DNA of 64,000 nt, taken from positions 496,001-560,000 of the forward strand of contig CAVZBZ010000013.1 of NCBI GenBank assembly GCA_963773665.1, in the 5' to 3' direction. The position numbers and the translations under genes are program-made. The notes below the pieces were generated by a model. That model made no database searches, was not told where the DNA came from, and was given only the letters and a program-made list of their open reading frames with translations. This DNA is from DATJLY01 sp963773665. GTDB taxonomy: Bacteria; Pseudomonadota; Alphaproteobacteria; ATCC43930; CGMCC-115725. The stretch's first letter is position 1. The number at the start of each line of letters is the position of its first letter. Below are positions 26,748 through 35,757 of this stretch, piece by piece.

Positions 26748-26950
26748 AGTTCGGTCTATACGAATTCGAGCATAACTCGGCCTAGCCGCTCGATCTCGGA
26801 CTCGATCCTGTCGCCGGGCGCGCCCCAGAGCGGCTGCAGCAGCGCCATCGCCCGCGCCTGGAGGCGATAGCCTGCCGCCGCGGGAGAACCCCCGCGGCGC
26901 TATGAACGGTTTCTTAACGCTATCCTCTGTATGGACAAGGGATGGCGGGC

Positions 26951-28237
26951 ATGAAATTTCCGCGCGCGCGACTCGACGAGATCGTTGCCCAGCACGCGCG
27001 CTTCCTCGCCGGCCAGCCGCACGGCCGCCGCGCGCTGCTGGCCGAGTGCGACCTGACGGGCGTGGATCTGAGCCATCACAATCTTTCGCACGCCGATCTC
27101 TCGAAGGCGGTGCTGAAGCACGCGATCCTCGCCCGCGCGCTGCTGCGCGAGGCGATCCTCGTCTCGGCCGATCTCTCCGCCGCCAATCTCGTCCATGCCG
27201 ACCTCACGGGCGCCGATCTGCGCGGCGCGTCGTTCCGCGGCGCCGTGCTCGACCGCGCCGTGCTCGCCCGTGCCGATATGCGCGAAGTGGCGGTGGCGCT
27301 CTACGAAGGCGGCGGCGTCAACGTCGAGACGCGCCGGACCGATTTCTCCGCCGCCCATGCCGAGGGCGCCAATCTCGCCAACACGCGGCTCGCCGGCACC
27401 ATCATGATCCGCGCCGATTTCGCCGACGCCGAGCTGCGCGAGGCCGATCTGCGCGGCGCCGACCTGCGCGGCGCGAATTTCGCGGGCGCCGTGCTCGAGA
27501 ACGCCGATCTGTGCGGCGCCAATCTCGGCGGCACGATCCTGCGCGGCGCGGTGCTGAAGGGCGTGAAATTCGAGCGCGCGAACCTGAAGGGCGCCGACAT
27601 CACCCACGCCCTCATCGACGCCGATGCGCTCGCCGCGCCCGCGTTCGCGGAAGCGGTGCAGAACGCGTACCTGCCGCTTGCCGACGAGGACGCGATCGCA
27701 GCGCTCGCGCGCCATGCGCGCTGGCTCGAAAGCCGGGGCGCCACGGGCGCGCGCGCCGAGTTTCAGCGCTGCGATCTCTCCGGTCGCGACTGGAGCGGCG
27801 CGAACCTCGCCATGGCGGTGCTCGCCGAAACCAATCTCCGCGGCGCGGTCATGCGGCACGCGAGCCTGGCCGCGGCCGATGCGACGGCGGCCGATCTCAC
27901 CGGCGCCGATCTCTCCGGCGCCGATTTGCGCGGCGTCAATCTGAGCCGCGCGATCCTCGCCAAGGCCGATCTCCGCAACGCGGCGCTCGGCGCCTTGCGC
28001 AGGGTCGGCTCGGCCGACCGCGATCTCTTCGCCAACTGCGCGCACGCGACCTTCGCCGGCGCCGACCTGCGCTGCGCCGATCTCACGGGCGCGCGCCTCA
28101 TGGGCGCCGATTTCACGAACGCCGATCTCGAGAACGCCGATTTGCGCGATGCGAAGCTCGACGGCGCCCGCTTCCGCGGCGCGCGCCTCGAGGGCGCGAA
28201 GTTCGACGATCGGGCGATGACGGCGGCGGCGCAGTAG
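26951..28237 (+). CDS. Pentapeptide-repeat protein with internal duplication
   Basis: Predicted 428 residues made mostly of A(D/N)LxG-type pentapeptides (LTGADLRGASFRGAVLDRAV, ADLTGADLSGADLRGVNLSR), which fold as a right-handed square beta-helix. There are two parallel units. Each starts with a short helical cap (LDEIVAQHARFLAGQPHGRR near residue 10; AIAALARHARWLESRGATG near residue 255) and then a repeat block. The family has no single function. The ribosome site AAGGGA sits 8 bases before ATG 26951; an ATG at 26942 is too close to it. The stop abuts the convergent GNAT gene with no spacer. Confidence 0.88.
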   Translation: MKFPRARLDEIVAQHARFLAGQPHGRRALLAECDLTGVDLSHHNLSHADLSKAVLKHAILARALLREAILVSADLSAANLVHADLTGADLRGASFRGAVLDRAVLARADMREVAVALYEGGGVNVETRRTDFSAAHAEGANLANTRLAGTIMIRADFADAELREADLRGADLRGANFAGAVLENADLCGANLGGTILRGAVLKGVKFERANLKGADITHALIDADALAAPAFAEAVQNAYLPLADEDAIAALARHARWLESRGATGARAEFQRCDLSGRDWSGANLAMAVLAETNLRGAVMRHASLAAADATAADLTGADLSGADLRGVNLSRAILAKADLRNAALGALRRVGSADRDLFANCAHATFAGADLRCADLTGARLMGADFTNADLENADLRDAKLDGARFRGARLEGAKFDDRAMTAAAQ

Positions 28238-28828
28238 CTAGCGCTGCGGCGTCCATTCCTCGCGCAGGATCGCGAACAGCACGTGGTCCTGCCAACGGCC
28301 GTCGATGCAGAGATAACCCCGCGCGTAGCCTTCCTCGCGGAAGCCGCTCTTCAAGAGAAGCCCGCGGCTCGCCGCGTTGTGCGGCAGGCATGCCGCCTCG
28401 ATGCGGTGGAGGCGCGCGCGCTGGAAGGCGAAATTGAGGACGAGCTGCAAGCCCTCGGTCATGTAGCCCTGGCGCGCGTAGCGCTCGCCAACCCAATAGC
28501 CGAGGCTCGCGCTTTCGGCGACGCCGCGGCGCACGTTGGTGAGGCCGATGCCGCCCAGCATCGCGTCGTCCTCGAGCCGGAACAGGAGAAAGCTGTAGCC
28601 CAAATCCTGGCGCCAATCGGCGGCATAGCGCTGCAGGCGCCGGTAGAAGGCGGACCGGGTCAGCGAATCGGCCGACCAGGTCGGCTCCCACGGCGTCAGG
28701 AACGCGCGCGAATCGCCGCGCAGGTGCGCCCACGCCCGCCAGTCGCGCCGCTCGGGCGGGCGCAGCAGCGTGCGCTGGGCAGTGAGGCGAAAGGCCGGGG
28801 GAGCGGTGCCGAGGATGCGAAGCGCCAT
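28238..28828 (-). CDS. GNAT acetyltransferase, RimJ-like
   Basis: Predicted 196 residues starting MALRILGTAPPAF. LRPPERRDWRAWAHLR, LGGIGLTNVRRGV, ASLGYWVGERYARQGYMTEG and ASRGLLLKSGFREEGYARGY follow the RimJ/RimL order, with the acetyl-CoA loop in RQGYMTEG. It probably acetylates a protein N-terminus; the target is not known. It lies last in the long leftward run that starts at ctaC, 13 bases after the M16 peptidase gene. A start at 28852 would overlap that gene and is less likely. Confidence 0.88.
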   Translation of the reverse strand: MALRILGTAPPAFRLTAQRTLLRPPERRDWRAWAHLRGDSRAFLTPWEPTWSADSLTRSAFYRRLQRYAADWRQDLGYSFLLFRLEDDAMLGGIGLTNVRRGVAESASLGYWVGERYARQGYMTEGLQLVLNFAFQRARLHRIEAACLPHNAASRGLLLKSGFREEGYARGYLCIDGRWQDHVLFAILREEWTPQR

Positions 28829-28841
28829 CGGCACTGTTCTT

Positions 28842-30101
28842 TCAGGCCCCAAGGTCCTCGACGAGACGGCTGTACTCCTCGACGCGCGCCACCGGTCCCA
28901 AGGCCGTCACGGTGGGCCGCGCCGAGAAAATCCGCCGCGCCACGCGCCGGACTGCGTCCTCGTCCACTTCCTCGATGCGCTGGATCAGCTCCTGCATGTC
29001 GAGCGGGCGGCCGAACACCAGCATGTGCGTCGCCTGCTGCTCGCAGCGCGCGGTCGTGCCTTCGAGCGACATGAGGAGCCCGGCCTTGAGCTGGGCGCGC
29101 GCGCGATCGAGCTCGGCCGGCGCCAATCCGTCCTCGAGCCGGCGCAGCTCGACGCACAGCGCCGGCATGAGCTCGGCCGCTTCGTCCTCGCCGGTGCCGG
29201 CATAGACGCCGAACACGCCCGCGTCGCTGTAGGCGTGCGTGAAGGAATAGATCGAATAGACGAGCCCGCGCTTCTCGCGGATCTCCTGGAAGAGGCGCGA
29301 CGACATGCCGCCGCCCAAGGCCGTCGAGACCACCGAGGCGGCGTAATAATCGTGATCGGAGAAGGCGAAGCCCGGGAAGCCCAGGAGAATGTGCACCTGC
29401 TCGAGGTCGCGCGTCTGGCGCAGGTCGCCGCCGACATAATGCGCGGGTTCGCTCTTCGCCGCGCTCTCGTGCGGCAGCTCGGCGAAGGCGCGCTGCGCCA
29501 GATCGACGATCTCGCCGTGATCGAGATTGCCGGCCGCAACCAGCATCATGTTCGGCGCGGCATAGTTACGGCTGAGATACGACGACACCGTCTCGCGGTC
29601 GATCGTGCGGATGATCTCGGCGCGGCCCAGCACCGGGCGCCCCATCGGCTGATCGGGGTAGGCGCGCTCCTGGAACATGTCGAAGATGATGTCGTCCGGC
29701 GTGTCGTAGGCCTGGCCGATCTCCTGCAGCACGACGGCGCGCTCGCGCTCCAGCTCGTGCGGGTCGAATGAGGAGTGCTGCAGAATGTCGGCGAGGATGT
29801 CGATCGCGAGCCCGGCATGCTCCTTCAGCACCTTGGCGTAATAGGCGGTGTGCTCGCGCGAGGTATAGGCGTTGACCTGGCCGCCGACCGATTCGATCTC
29901 GGCCGCGATCTCGAGCGCCGAGCGCCGCGCCGTGCCCTTGAACGCCATGTGCTCGAGCAGATGCGCCACGCCGTTGATCTGCGCCGGCTCGTGCCGCGTG
30001 CCGACGGCGACCCAGACGCCGAGCGACACGGTCTCGACCGACGTCATCCGGTCGGTGAGGACACGCATGCCGTTCTCGAGTTGACTGAGGCGGACGGTCA
30101 T
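28842..30101 (-). CDS. M16 family zinc peptidase (processing-peptidase type)
   Basis: Predicted 419 residues. The inverted zinc motif HxxEH is visible in GVAHLLEHMAFKGT, the distal Glu region in YTSREHTAYYAKVL, and the C-terminal R/Y pair region in KRGLVYSIYSF. Length and motifs match bacterial relatives of the mitochondrial processing peptidase beta subunit, a single-domain M16B enzyme. It starts MTVRLSQLENGMRVLTDRM 3 bases after the thrC stop, and M16-thrC is a frequent alphaproteobacterial pair. Confidence 0.94.
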   Translation of the reverse strand: MTVRLSQLENGMRVLTDRMTSVETVSLGVWVAVGTRHEPAQINGVAHLLEHMAFKGTARRSALEIAAEIESVGGQVNAYTSREHTAYYAKVLKEHAGLAIDILADILQHSSFDPHELERERAVVLQEIGQAYDTPDDIIFDMFQERAYPDQPMGRPVLGRAEIIRTIDRETVSSYLSRNYAAPNMMLVAAGNLDHGEIVDLAQRAFAELPHESAAKSEPAHYVGGDLRQTRDLEQVHILLGFPGFAFSDHDYYAASVVSTALGGGMSSRLFQEIREKRGLVYSIYSFTHAYSDAGVFGVYAGTGEDEAAELMPALCVELRRLEDGLAPAELDRARAQLKAGLLMSLEGTTARCEQQATHMLVFGRPLDMQELIQRIEEVDEDAVRRVARRIFSARPTVTALGPVARVEEYSRLVEDLGA

Positions 30102-30104
30102 CGC

Positions 30105-31520
30105 TTAGGCCTCTTGCTGCGCGCGGACGCGGGCCGAGACGAAGCGCTCGACCGCTGCGATATCGTTCGGAAGTGCAGTGACGCGCTCCGGCCGCTCCAT
30201 CACGGCGGCAAGCCGCAGCGGCGGCTCGGGCCGGAAGCCCACCGCGCTCTCGACCGCCTCGGGGAATTTCGCGGGATGCGCCGTGGCGAGCGCCACGATC
30301 GGCAGCGCCCGGTCGGTGCGGCAGGCCTCGGCCGATGCGATCGCCACCGCCGTATGCGGATCGACCAGCTCGCCGGTTGCGGCATATGTCCGGGCGATGG
30401 TGGCGCGCGTCGCCTCGTCGTCGACCCGGTGCGCGGCGAACAGGCCGCGCGCCTCCTGCCACAGGCGCGGCTCGGCCGGCAGATGGCCGGTCTCGCGGAA
30501 GCTGCGGAACGCCGCCTCGACCGCCGCCCCGTCGCGCGCCGCGAGCTCGAAATAGAGCCGCTCGAAATTGCTCGCGACCTGGATGTCCATGCTCGGGCTC
30601 AGGCTCGGCTCGACCGGTGCTATGGTCATCCGCCCGGAATTGATGAAGCGCGTCAGGATGTCGTTGCGGTTGGTGCCGATGATGAGCTGCGCGATCGGCA
30701 CGCCCATGCGGCGCGCCACGTGCGCGGCATAGACGTTGCCGAAATTGCCGGTCGGCACGGCGAAGCCCAACGCCCGCCCGGGCGCGCCAAGCGCGACGGC
30801 CGCGGCCACGTAATACACCACCTGCGCCACGATGCGCGCCCAGTTGATCGAGTTCACCCCGGTCAGGCCGAGCGCCGCGCGGAACTGCTCGTCGGCGAAC
30901 ATCGTCTTGACCAGGTCCTGGCAGTCGTCGAACGTGCCGTCGATCGCGGCGGTATGAACGTTCGGCGACGGGACCGTCGTCATCTGCCGGCGCTGGACCT
31001 CGGAAATCCGGCCATTGGGGTAAAGGACGACGATGTCGAGCGCGGCGCGGTCGCGGCACGCCTCGATCGCGGCCGAGCCGGTATCGCCGGACGTTGCGAC
31101 CACCACGGTCGCCCGCTTGCCGCGCCGCTTCAGCACCGTTTCAAGCAACGGGCCCACGAGCTGGAGCGCATAGTCCTTGAAGGCGAGGGTCGGCCCGTGG
31201 AACAGCTCCATGAGCCAGAGCTGGGGCCCGAGCTGCTTCAGCGGCGCCACCGCCTCGTGCGTGAAGCCGCGATAGGCGTCGGCCACCATCCGGCGCCACT
31301 CCTCGGCCGGCACAAGCCCGTCGAGGAAGGGATAGGTCACTGCGGCGGCGATCTCGGCATAGCCCGATCCCGCCAGCGCGCCGAGCGCGTCGCGATGGAG
31401 GTGCGGCCACTGCTCCGGGACATAGAGCCCGCCGTCGCGCGCAAGCCCGCGCAGCAGCGTCGCCTCGAAAGGCAGACGCTCGGGCGGCGCGCCACCGTCG
31501 CGGGTCGAGATGTAGGGCAC
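30105..31520 (-). CDS. thrC: Threonine synthase
   Basis: Predicted 471 residues. It converts O-phosphohomoserine to threonine with PLP; the PLP lysine lies in LFHGPTLAFKDYALQ. TVVVATSGDTGSAAIEACR and GLTGVNSINWARI are also typical. The GTG at 31520 gives VPYISTRDGGAPPE, which matches the family start; an ATG at 31586 adds 22 unconserved residues. It acts directly after ThrB (20.5 kb). A 101-base gap with no obvious hairpin separates it from the M32 peptidase gene. Confidence 0.94.
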   Translation of the reverse strand: MPYISTRDGGAPPERLPFEATLLRGLARDGGLYVPEQWPHLHRDALGALAGSGYAEIAAAVTYPFLDGLVPAEEWRRMVADAYRGFTHEAVAPLKQLGPQLWLMELFHGPTLAFKDYALQLVGPLLETVLKRRGKRATVVVATSGDTGSAAIEACRDRAALDIVVLYPNGRISEVQRRQMTTVPSPNVHTAAIDGTFDDCQDLVKTMFADEQFRAALGLTGVNSINWARIVAQVVYYVAAAVALGAPGRALGFAVPTGNFGNVYAAHVARRMGVPIAQLIIGTNRNDILTRFINSGRMTIAPVEPSLSPSMDIQVASNFERLYFELAARDGAAVEAAFRSFRETGHLPAEPRLWQEARGLFAAHRVDDEATRATIARTYAATGELVDPHTAVAIASAEACRTDRALPIVALATAHPAKFPEAVESAVGFRPEPPLRLAAVMERPERVTALPNDIAAVERFVSARVRAQQEA

Positions 31521-31621
31521 TTTGATCCAGGGGGCAGGAGAATTGAAACAGGGCGAAAGGCTAGCGCCCGCGCCCCGGCCCCGCAATGGGCCAGAAAGCC
31601 GCGTTATATCAATAGTTTACA

Positions 31622-33118
31622 CTAGTTTTCGCCGAGATATCTGGCGCGCAGATGGCGGACGAAGACAGTGCCGTCGAGGGGCTTTCCGGTGGCGCTTTCG
31701 ACGAGTTCCGCAGTGCCGAGCAGCGAGCCCATGCCGTGGATATTGGCGCGCAGCCAGGCAAGGAGCGGCGCGAAGTCGCCGCGCGCGATGGCGGGCTCGA
31801 TTTTCGGCTCGGCGCGCCGCGCCGCGGCGAAAAGCTGCGCCGCGGTCATGGCGCCAAGCGTGTAGGTCGGAAAATAGCCCCACGCCCCGTCATACCAGTG
31901 GACATCCTGGAGACAGCCCTGCCGGTCGTCGGGCGGCACGACGCCCAGCAGCTCGCGCATCCCGTCGTTCCAGGCCGCGGGCAGGTCGGCAAGGGCGAGC
32001 GTGCCGTCGATCATCGCGCGCTCGAGCCGATAGCGCAGGATGACATGGGCCGGGTACGTCACCTCGTCGGCATCGACGCGGATGAGGCTGCGCGCGACGC
32101 GAGTGTAGAGGCGGTAGAGATTGTCCGGCTCCCACGCCGGGCCCGTGCCGCCGAAACATTCGCGCAGGAGCGGCGCCGCGAATTCGAGAAATGCCTGCGA
32201 GCGGCACACCTGCATCTCGACGAGCAGCGACTGGCTTTCGTGAATGCTCATGCCGCGGGCGTCGCCGACCGGCTGGCTGCGCCATTCCGCCGGCAGGCCG
32301 CGCTCGTACAGCGCGTGCCCGGTCTCGTGCAGCACGCCCATGAGCGCGCGGGTGAAGTTGCTTTCGTCGTAGCGCGTCGTGATGCGCACGTCGTCCGGCG
32401 TTCCGCCGCAGAACGGATGGAGGCTCGCATCGAGCCTGCCATGCGCGAAATCGAAGCCCAGCTGCTCCATGAGGCGCAGGCTCGCCGCGCGCTGCGCCGC
32501 AATCGGGAACGGACCTTCGGGCACGATCGGGGCCGGCGACCGCGCCTGATGCGCGAGCGCGCCTTCGACGAGATCCGGAAGCTCCTTGGCGAGCGTGGCG
32601 AACAGGCGGTCGATCGCCGCGGTGCTGCCGTCGGGCTCCCACTGGTCGAGCAGCGCCTCATAGCGCGAGCGGCCGAGCCGCTCGGCCTTCGCCGCGGCCT
32701 TGTCGCGCACCAGCGCCAGGAGCCGTTCGAGAGAGGGCAGGATGAGGGCAAAGTCGGCGGCCGGCCGTGCCTTGCGCCACACCATCTCGCATTCGCTCGC
32801 CGCCTTCGACAAGGCCGCCACGAGATCGGCCGCGATGGATGTCGCGTGCAGCCACTGCCGCCGCATCTCGCGCAGATTGGCGGCCTGCCAGCGCTCGAGG
32901 CTTTCCTCGGCGGCGCCGGCCAGGAGATCGGGCAACGCCGCATCGCTCAGAACCTCGTGGCAGACGACGCGCAAGGTGGCAAGCTGCTCGGCCCGCGCCG
33001 CGGCGCCGCCCTCGGGCATCATGGCGGCCGTGTCCCAATGCAGCACGCTCGCCGCCTCACGCAGCGAATTGAGGCGGCGAAAGCGGGCTTCGAGCTCGGC
33101 GTAGGGACTGTTCCTCAC
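31622..33118 (-). CDS. M32 family metallocarboxypeptidase
   Basis: Predicted 498 residues. Zinc motif HExxH in GVLHETGHALYERGLP, with the downstream Glu in GMSIHESQSLLVEMQ, as in carboxypeptidase Taq. SVLHWDTAAMMPEGGAAAR near the N-terminus and TRYDESNFTRALMG are conserved in M32. It trims C-terminal residues from peptides in the cytosol. The GTG at 33118 overlaps the SURF1 stop (GTGA), and an in-frame upstream start would sit in SURF1. Confidence 0.94.
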   Translation of the reverse strand: MRNSPYAELEARFRRLNSLREAASVLHWDTAAMMPEGGAAARAEQLATLRVVCHEVLSDAALPDLLAGAAEESLERWQAANLREMRRQWLHATSIAADLVAALSKAASECEMVWRKARPAADFALILPSLERLLALVRDKAAAKAERLGRSRYEALLDQWEPDGSTAAIDRLFATLAKELPDLVEGALAHQARSPAPIVPEGPFPIAAQRAASLRLMEQLGFDFAHGRLDASLHPFCGGTPDDVRITTRYDESNFTRALMGVLHETGHALYERGLPAEWRSQPVGDARGMSIHESQSLLVEMQVCRSQAFLEFAAPLLRECFGGTGPAWEPDNLYRLYTRVARSLIRVDADEVTYPAHVILRYRLERAMIDGTLALADLPAAWNDGMRELLGVVPPDDRQGCLQDVHWYDGAWGYFPTYTLGAMTAAQLFAAARRAEPKIEPAIARGDFAPLLAWLRANIHGMGSLLGTAELVESATGKPLDGTVFVRHLRARYLGEN

Positions 33119-33807
33119 GTGGCACCTCGGCGCGCCCGTCGCACGACCAGGATGTAATAGACGACGAGCGCTCCCGCCAGCGCGTACCACGTGATGGCGT
33201 ATTGCAGATGGTGGTTCGGCAGATCGAGCGGCGTCTGCCCGCCGATCGGAAATACGCCCGGATCGGGCCCGGCATCTTCATCGACATAGAACGGCGGCAC
33301 GCCGCTCAGCGAATCCGCCGCCGCCATCGCCGCCGGATCGACATAGAACCACTCGTTCGCGGCCGGGCGATTGTCGGGCGTGAACCACGACGGCTTGCCC
33401 TGGGCGAGGCGCAGCAGACCCGTGATCTCGCCTGCGTCCGCGGGCTGGGCCGGCTCGCCGCCGGAGGGGACGAAGCCGCGATCGACCAGCACCGTGCCGC
33501 CGCGCGCGAGCGCGAAGGCGGCGACGACGAGGTATCCGTCCTCGCCGCTCTGCGACAGCGCATAGACGCGGAATTCGCGCGCGGCGAGAAACCTTCCGTC
33601 GAGGCGGACATGGCGGAACTCGCGCGTGCGCGCCGCGTCGAGCGAGCGTGGCAGATCGATCGGCGCGCCCGTCACCGCTTCATGGCGCGCGGCGATCAGG
33701 CCTTCCTTCCAATGCAGGCGCTCGACCTGCCACGTGCCGAGGCCGGCCAGGAGCGCGAAGCCGAAGATCGCGAACAGCGTTGGCCCGACGAGAGACTTGC
33801 GCGGCAT
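33115..33807 (-). CDS. SURF1 family cytochrome c oxidase assembly protein
   Basis: Predicted 230 residues with two membrane spans: N-terminal TLFAIFGFALLAGLGTWQVERL, and C-terminal HHLQYAITWYALAGALVVYYI. The motifs GTWQ, the RxxxDGRF region (HVRLDGRFL) and VLVDRGFVP are SURF1 hallmarks. It helps insert heme a into CtaD. It follows the DUF983 gene after 37 bases, as in many alphaproteobacteria. An ATG 9 codons upstream is an alternative start. Confidence 0.93.
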   Translation of the reverse strand: MPRKSLVGPTLFAIFGFALLAGLGTWQVERLHWKEGLIAARHEAVTGAPIDLPRSLDAARTREFRHVRLDGRFLAAREFRVYALSQSGEDGYLVVAAFALARGGTVLVDRGFVPSGGEPAQPADAGEITGLLRLAQGKPSWFTPDNRPAANEWFYVDPAAMAAADSLSGVPPFYVDEDAGPDPGVFPIGGQTPLDLPNHHLQYAITWYALAGALVVYYILVVRRARRGAT

Positions 33808-33850
33808 GGCGGCGAGGGATTCCGGCCGGCGCATATTCAGGCCGGCGTGA

Positions 33851-34213
33851 CTAGACGGCGGGGCCGCCGCCCAGGGCGTGGTTGCGGTATTGCAGCGCGA
33901 TGAGCCCCGCCTTCAGCGGCCGCAGCATGGCGATCGCGCCGCCGAGGATGACCGGCGTCCACAGCACGATGTGGACCCAGAGCGGCGGCGCGAACAGGAT
34001 CTCGACCACGATCGCGAGCGCCACCACGACCGCGCCGAGGATGAACACGACGAACACCGCCGGCCCGTCGCCCGCGTCCTGCGCGGCGAAATCGAGGCCG
34101 CACTCGGGACATTGCGACGCGACCTGCAACAGCCCGGCATAAAGCTTGCCGCGGCCGCAGCGCGGGCACCGGCATTTGAGCGCGGTGGCGAAGAGCGAGA
34201 GAGGGGCGTTCAT
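33851..34213 (-). CDS. DUF983 family zinc-ribbon membrane protein
   Basis: Predicted 120 residues starting MNAPLSLFATALKCRCPRCG. Two CxxC pairs (CPRCG, CPECG) form a zinc ribbon; two membrane spans follow (VFVVFILGAVVVALAIVVEI and VHIVLWTPVILGGAIAML). The family travels with aa3 oxidase genes in alphaproteobacteria but has no proven function. Its ATG overlaps the ctaE stop. Confidence 0.9.
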   Translation of the reverse strand: MNAPLSLFATALKCRCPRCGRGKLYAGLLQVASQCPECGLDFAAQDAGDGPAVFVVFILGAVVVALAIVVEILFAPPLWVHIVLWTPVILGGAIAMLRPLKAGLIALQYRNHALGGGPAV

Positions 34214-35025
34214 CCGGCCGGCACCGCCCCGACGCTGCCCCACCAGTAGATGCAGCAGAACAGGAACAGCCACACCACGTCGACGAAGTGCCAGTACCAC
34301 GCCGCCGCCACGAGGCCGAAATGATGGTCGGGCGTGAATTGCCCCTTGATCGAGCGGACAAGGCAGACGGTGAGAAAACAGGTGCCGATGATGACGTGGA
34401 AACCGTGGAAGCCTGTCGCCATGAAGAAGGTCGAGGGATAGATCCCCTGGGTAAAGCCAAAGGCGGCGTGGCTGTATTCATAGGCCTGGAGCGAGGTGAA
34501 GCAGAGGCCGAGGAACACCGTCACCGCAAGCCCGCGAATGAGGTCGCGCCGGTTGTTCTCCAAAAGCGCATGGTGCGCCCAGGTCACGGTCGCGCCCGAC
34601 AGCAGCAGCACGAGCGTGTTGAGGAACGGCACGTCGAACGGATCGAACGGGTGGATGCCCTTGGGCGGCCACACCCAGCCCATCGCCTCGGTCGGGAACA
34701 GCGCCGCCGAGAAATAGGCCCAGAAGAAGGCGGCGAAGAACATGACCTCGGACGCGATGAACAGCGCCATGCCATAGCGCAGCCCGATCTGCACCACCTT
34801 GGTGTGATGGCCCTCGTACACCGCCTCGCGGATCACGTCGCGCCACCACACGTACATGATGGCGAGCACCGACAGGAATCCGACGATCATCACCCAGGTC
34901 GGGCCGCCATGCATGAACATGACGGCGCCGCCGAACATGATGCCGGCGGCGAGCGCGCCGATAACGGGCCACGGGCTGGGATCGACGAGATGGTAAGGGT
35001 GCTTGGGTGCGCTGTGGCTCTTCAT
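34210..35025 (-). CDS. ctaE: Cytochrome c oxidase subunit III
   Basis: Predicted 271 residues with seven membrane spans. HPYHLVDPSPWPVIGALAAG, WWRDVIREAVYEGHHT, FIASEVMFFAAFFWAYFSA and GFHGFHVIIGTCFL are the conserved blocks of subunit III. It stabilises the catalytic subunit. The gene sits between ctaG (19 bases upstream) and DUF983 in the usual alphaproteobacterial order. Confidence 0.97.
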   Translation of the reverse strand: MKSHSAPKHPYHLVDPSPWPVIGALAAGIMFGGAVMFMHGGPTWVMIVGFLSVLAIMYVWWRDVIREAVYEGHHTKVVQIGLRYGMALFIASEVMFFAAFFWAYFSAALFPTEAMGWVWPPKGIHPFDPFDVPFLNTLVLLLSGATVTWAHHALLENNRRDLIRGLAVTVFLGLCFTSLQAYEYSHAAFGFTQGIYPSTFFMATGFHGFHVIIGTCFLTVCLVRSIKGQFTPDHHFGLVAAAWYWHFVDVVWLFLFCCIYWWGSVGAVPAG

Positions 35026-35044
35026 ATGTCGCTCTCTCGCGATC

Positions 35045-35623
35045 TCAATTGACGCGCGGCGGGGATCCTGCCGCGGCGGACCGCGCCGTATTGCCGTCCT
35101 TGGCGCGGAAGAAGGTGTAGGAGAGGGTGATGGTGTCGACGTCCGAGGTGTTCGGATCCTTGACGATGTCGGGATCGACGAAGAACTGCACGTCGAGCTC
35201 GGCGCTCTTGCCGGGCGCCAGGTACTGGTCCGAGAAGCAGAAGCATTGCAGCTTGTCGAAATAGAGCCCCGCCTTGTCGGGCGTGACGTTGTATGTCGCG
35301 CGGCCGTTGATCGGCTCGGCCGAGCGGTTCTGGGCGAAGAACGCGACGACCTTTTCCTCGCCCGGATGGATTTTCACCTCGCGTTGCTCCGGGCGGAAAT
35401 CCCACGGCAGGTCGGGCGCGGTATCGGCGTTGAAGCGCACCGTGATAACGCGGCCCGCGACCTCCTTGTCGGGCGCCACGCTCGCGCGCTGGGTCGTGCC
35501 GCCATATCCCGTGGCGGCGCAAAACAGGCGATAGAGCGGCACCGAGGCCGCGACGAGCCCGCCCATGACGCCGAGGACCCCAAGGAGCGCCAGCACGGTC
35601 CGCGTGTTGCGGCGATCGCTCAT
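35045..35623 (-). CDS. ctaG: Cytochrome c oxidase copper chaperone CtaG/Cox11
   Basis: Predicted 192 residues. One N-terminal membrane anchor (TVLALLGVLGVMGGLVAASV) precedes the periplasmic Cox11 domain. The copper-binding pair is in LQCFCFSDQYLAPG (CFCF), and LYRLFCAATGYGG is also conserved. It delivers copper to the CuB site of CtaD. Its ATG overlaps the stop of a 45-residue ORF upstream. Confidence 0.97.
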   Translation of the reverse strand: MSDRRNTRTVLALLGVLGVMGGLVAASVPLYRLFCAATGYGGTTQRASVAPDKEVAGRVITVRFNADTAPDLPWDFRPEQREVKIHPGEEKVVAFFAQNRSAEPINGRATYNVTPDKAGLYFDKLQCFCFSDQYLAPGKSAELDVQFFVDPDIVKDPNTSDVDTITLSYTFFRAKDGNTARSAAAGSPPRVN

Positions 35624-35757
35624 GGCCCGGCCCCGATCTTTACCATCGTGATGATGTAGAACAGCAGCGCCAGCCCGGCCAACACGACGCCGATCGCCAG
35701 GCTTTTCGCGCGCCGCCGTCGCTGCCGGTCGTCCAATGCCAGCTCCTGCGTGCTCAT
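35620..35757 (-). CDS. 45-residue membrane protein inside the oxidase operon (CoxF-like position)
   Basis: MSTQELALDDRQRRRRAKSL is followed by one membrane span (AIGVVLAGLALLFYIITM) and VKIGAGP. Both ends show ATGA overlaps: its start overlaps the ctaB stop and its stop overlaps the ctaG start, strong evidence that it is translated. Small single-span proteins at this place between ctaB and ctaG are common in alphaproteobacteria and may be oxidase assembly factors or accessory subunits; that is inference. A cytosolic basic N-terminus with the C-terminus outside fits the positive-inside rule. Confidence 0.85.
   Translation of the reverse strand: MSTQELALDDRQRRRRAKSLAIGVVLAGLALLFYIITMVKIGAGP

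Larger units (their letters stand above)
26348..26950. other. 600-base gene-poor gap with lower-GC middle
   Basis: This stretch between the Rieske and pentapeptide-repeat genes holds the inverted repeat pair at its left end, one doubtful small ORF on the minus strand (26465-26747) whose base composition is visibly less GC-rich than the neighbours, and the leader of the pentapeptide gene at its right end. I see no RNA gene in it. Confidence 0.6.
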
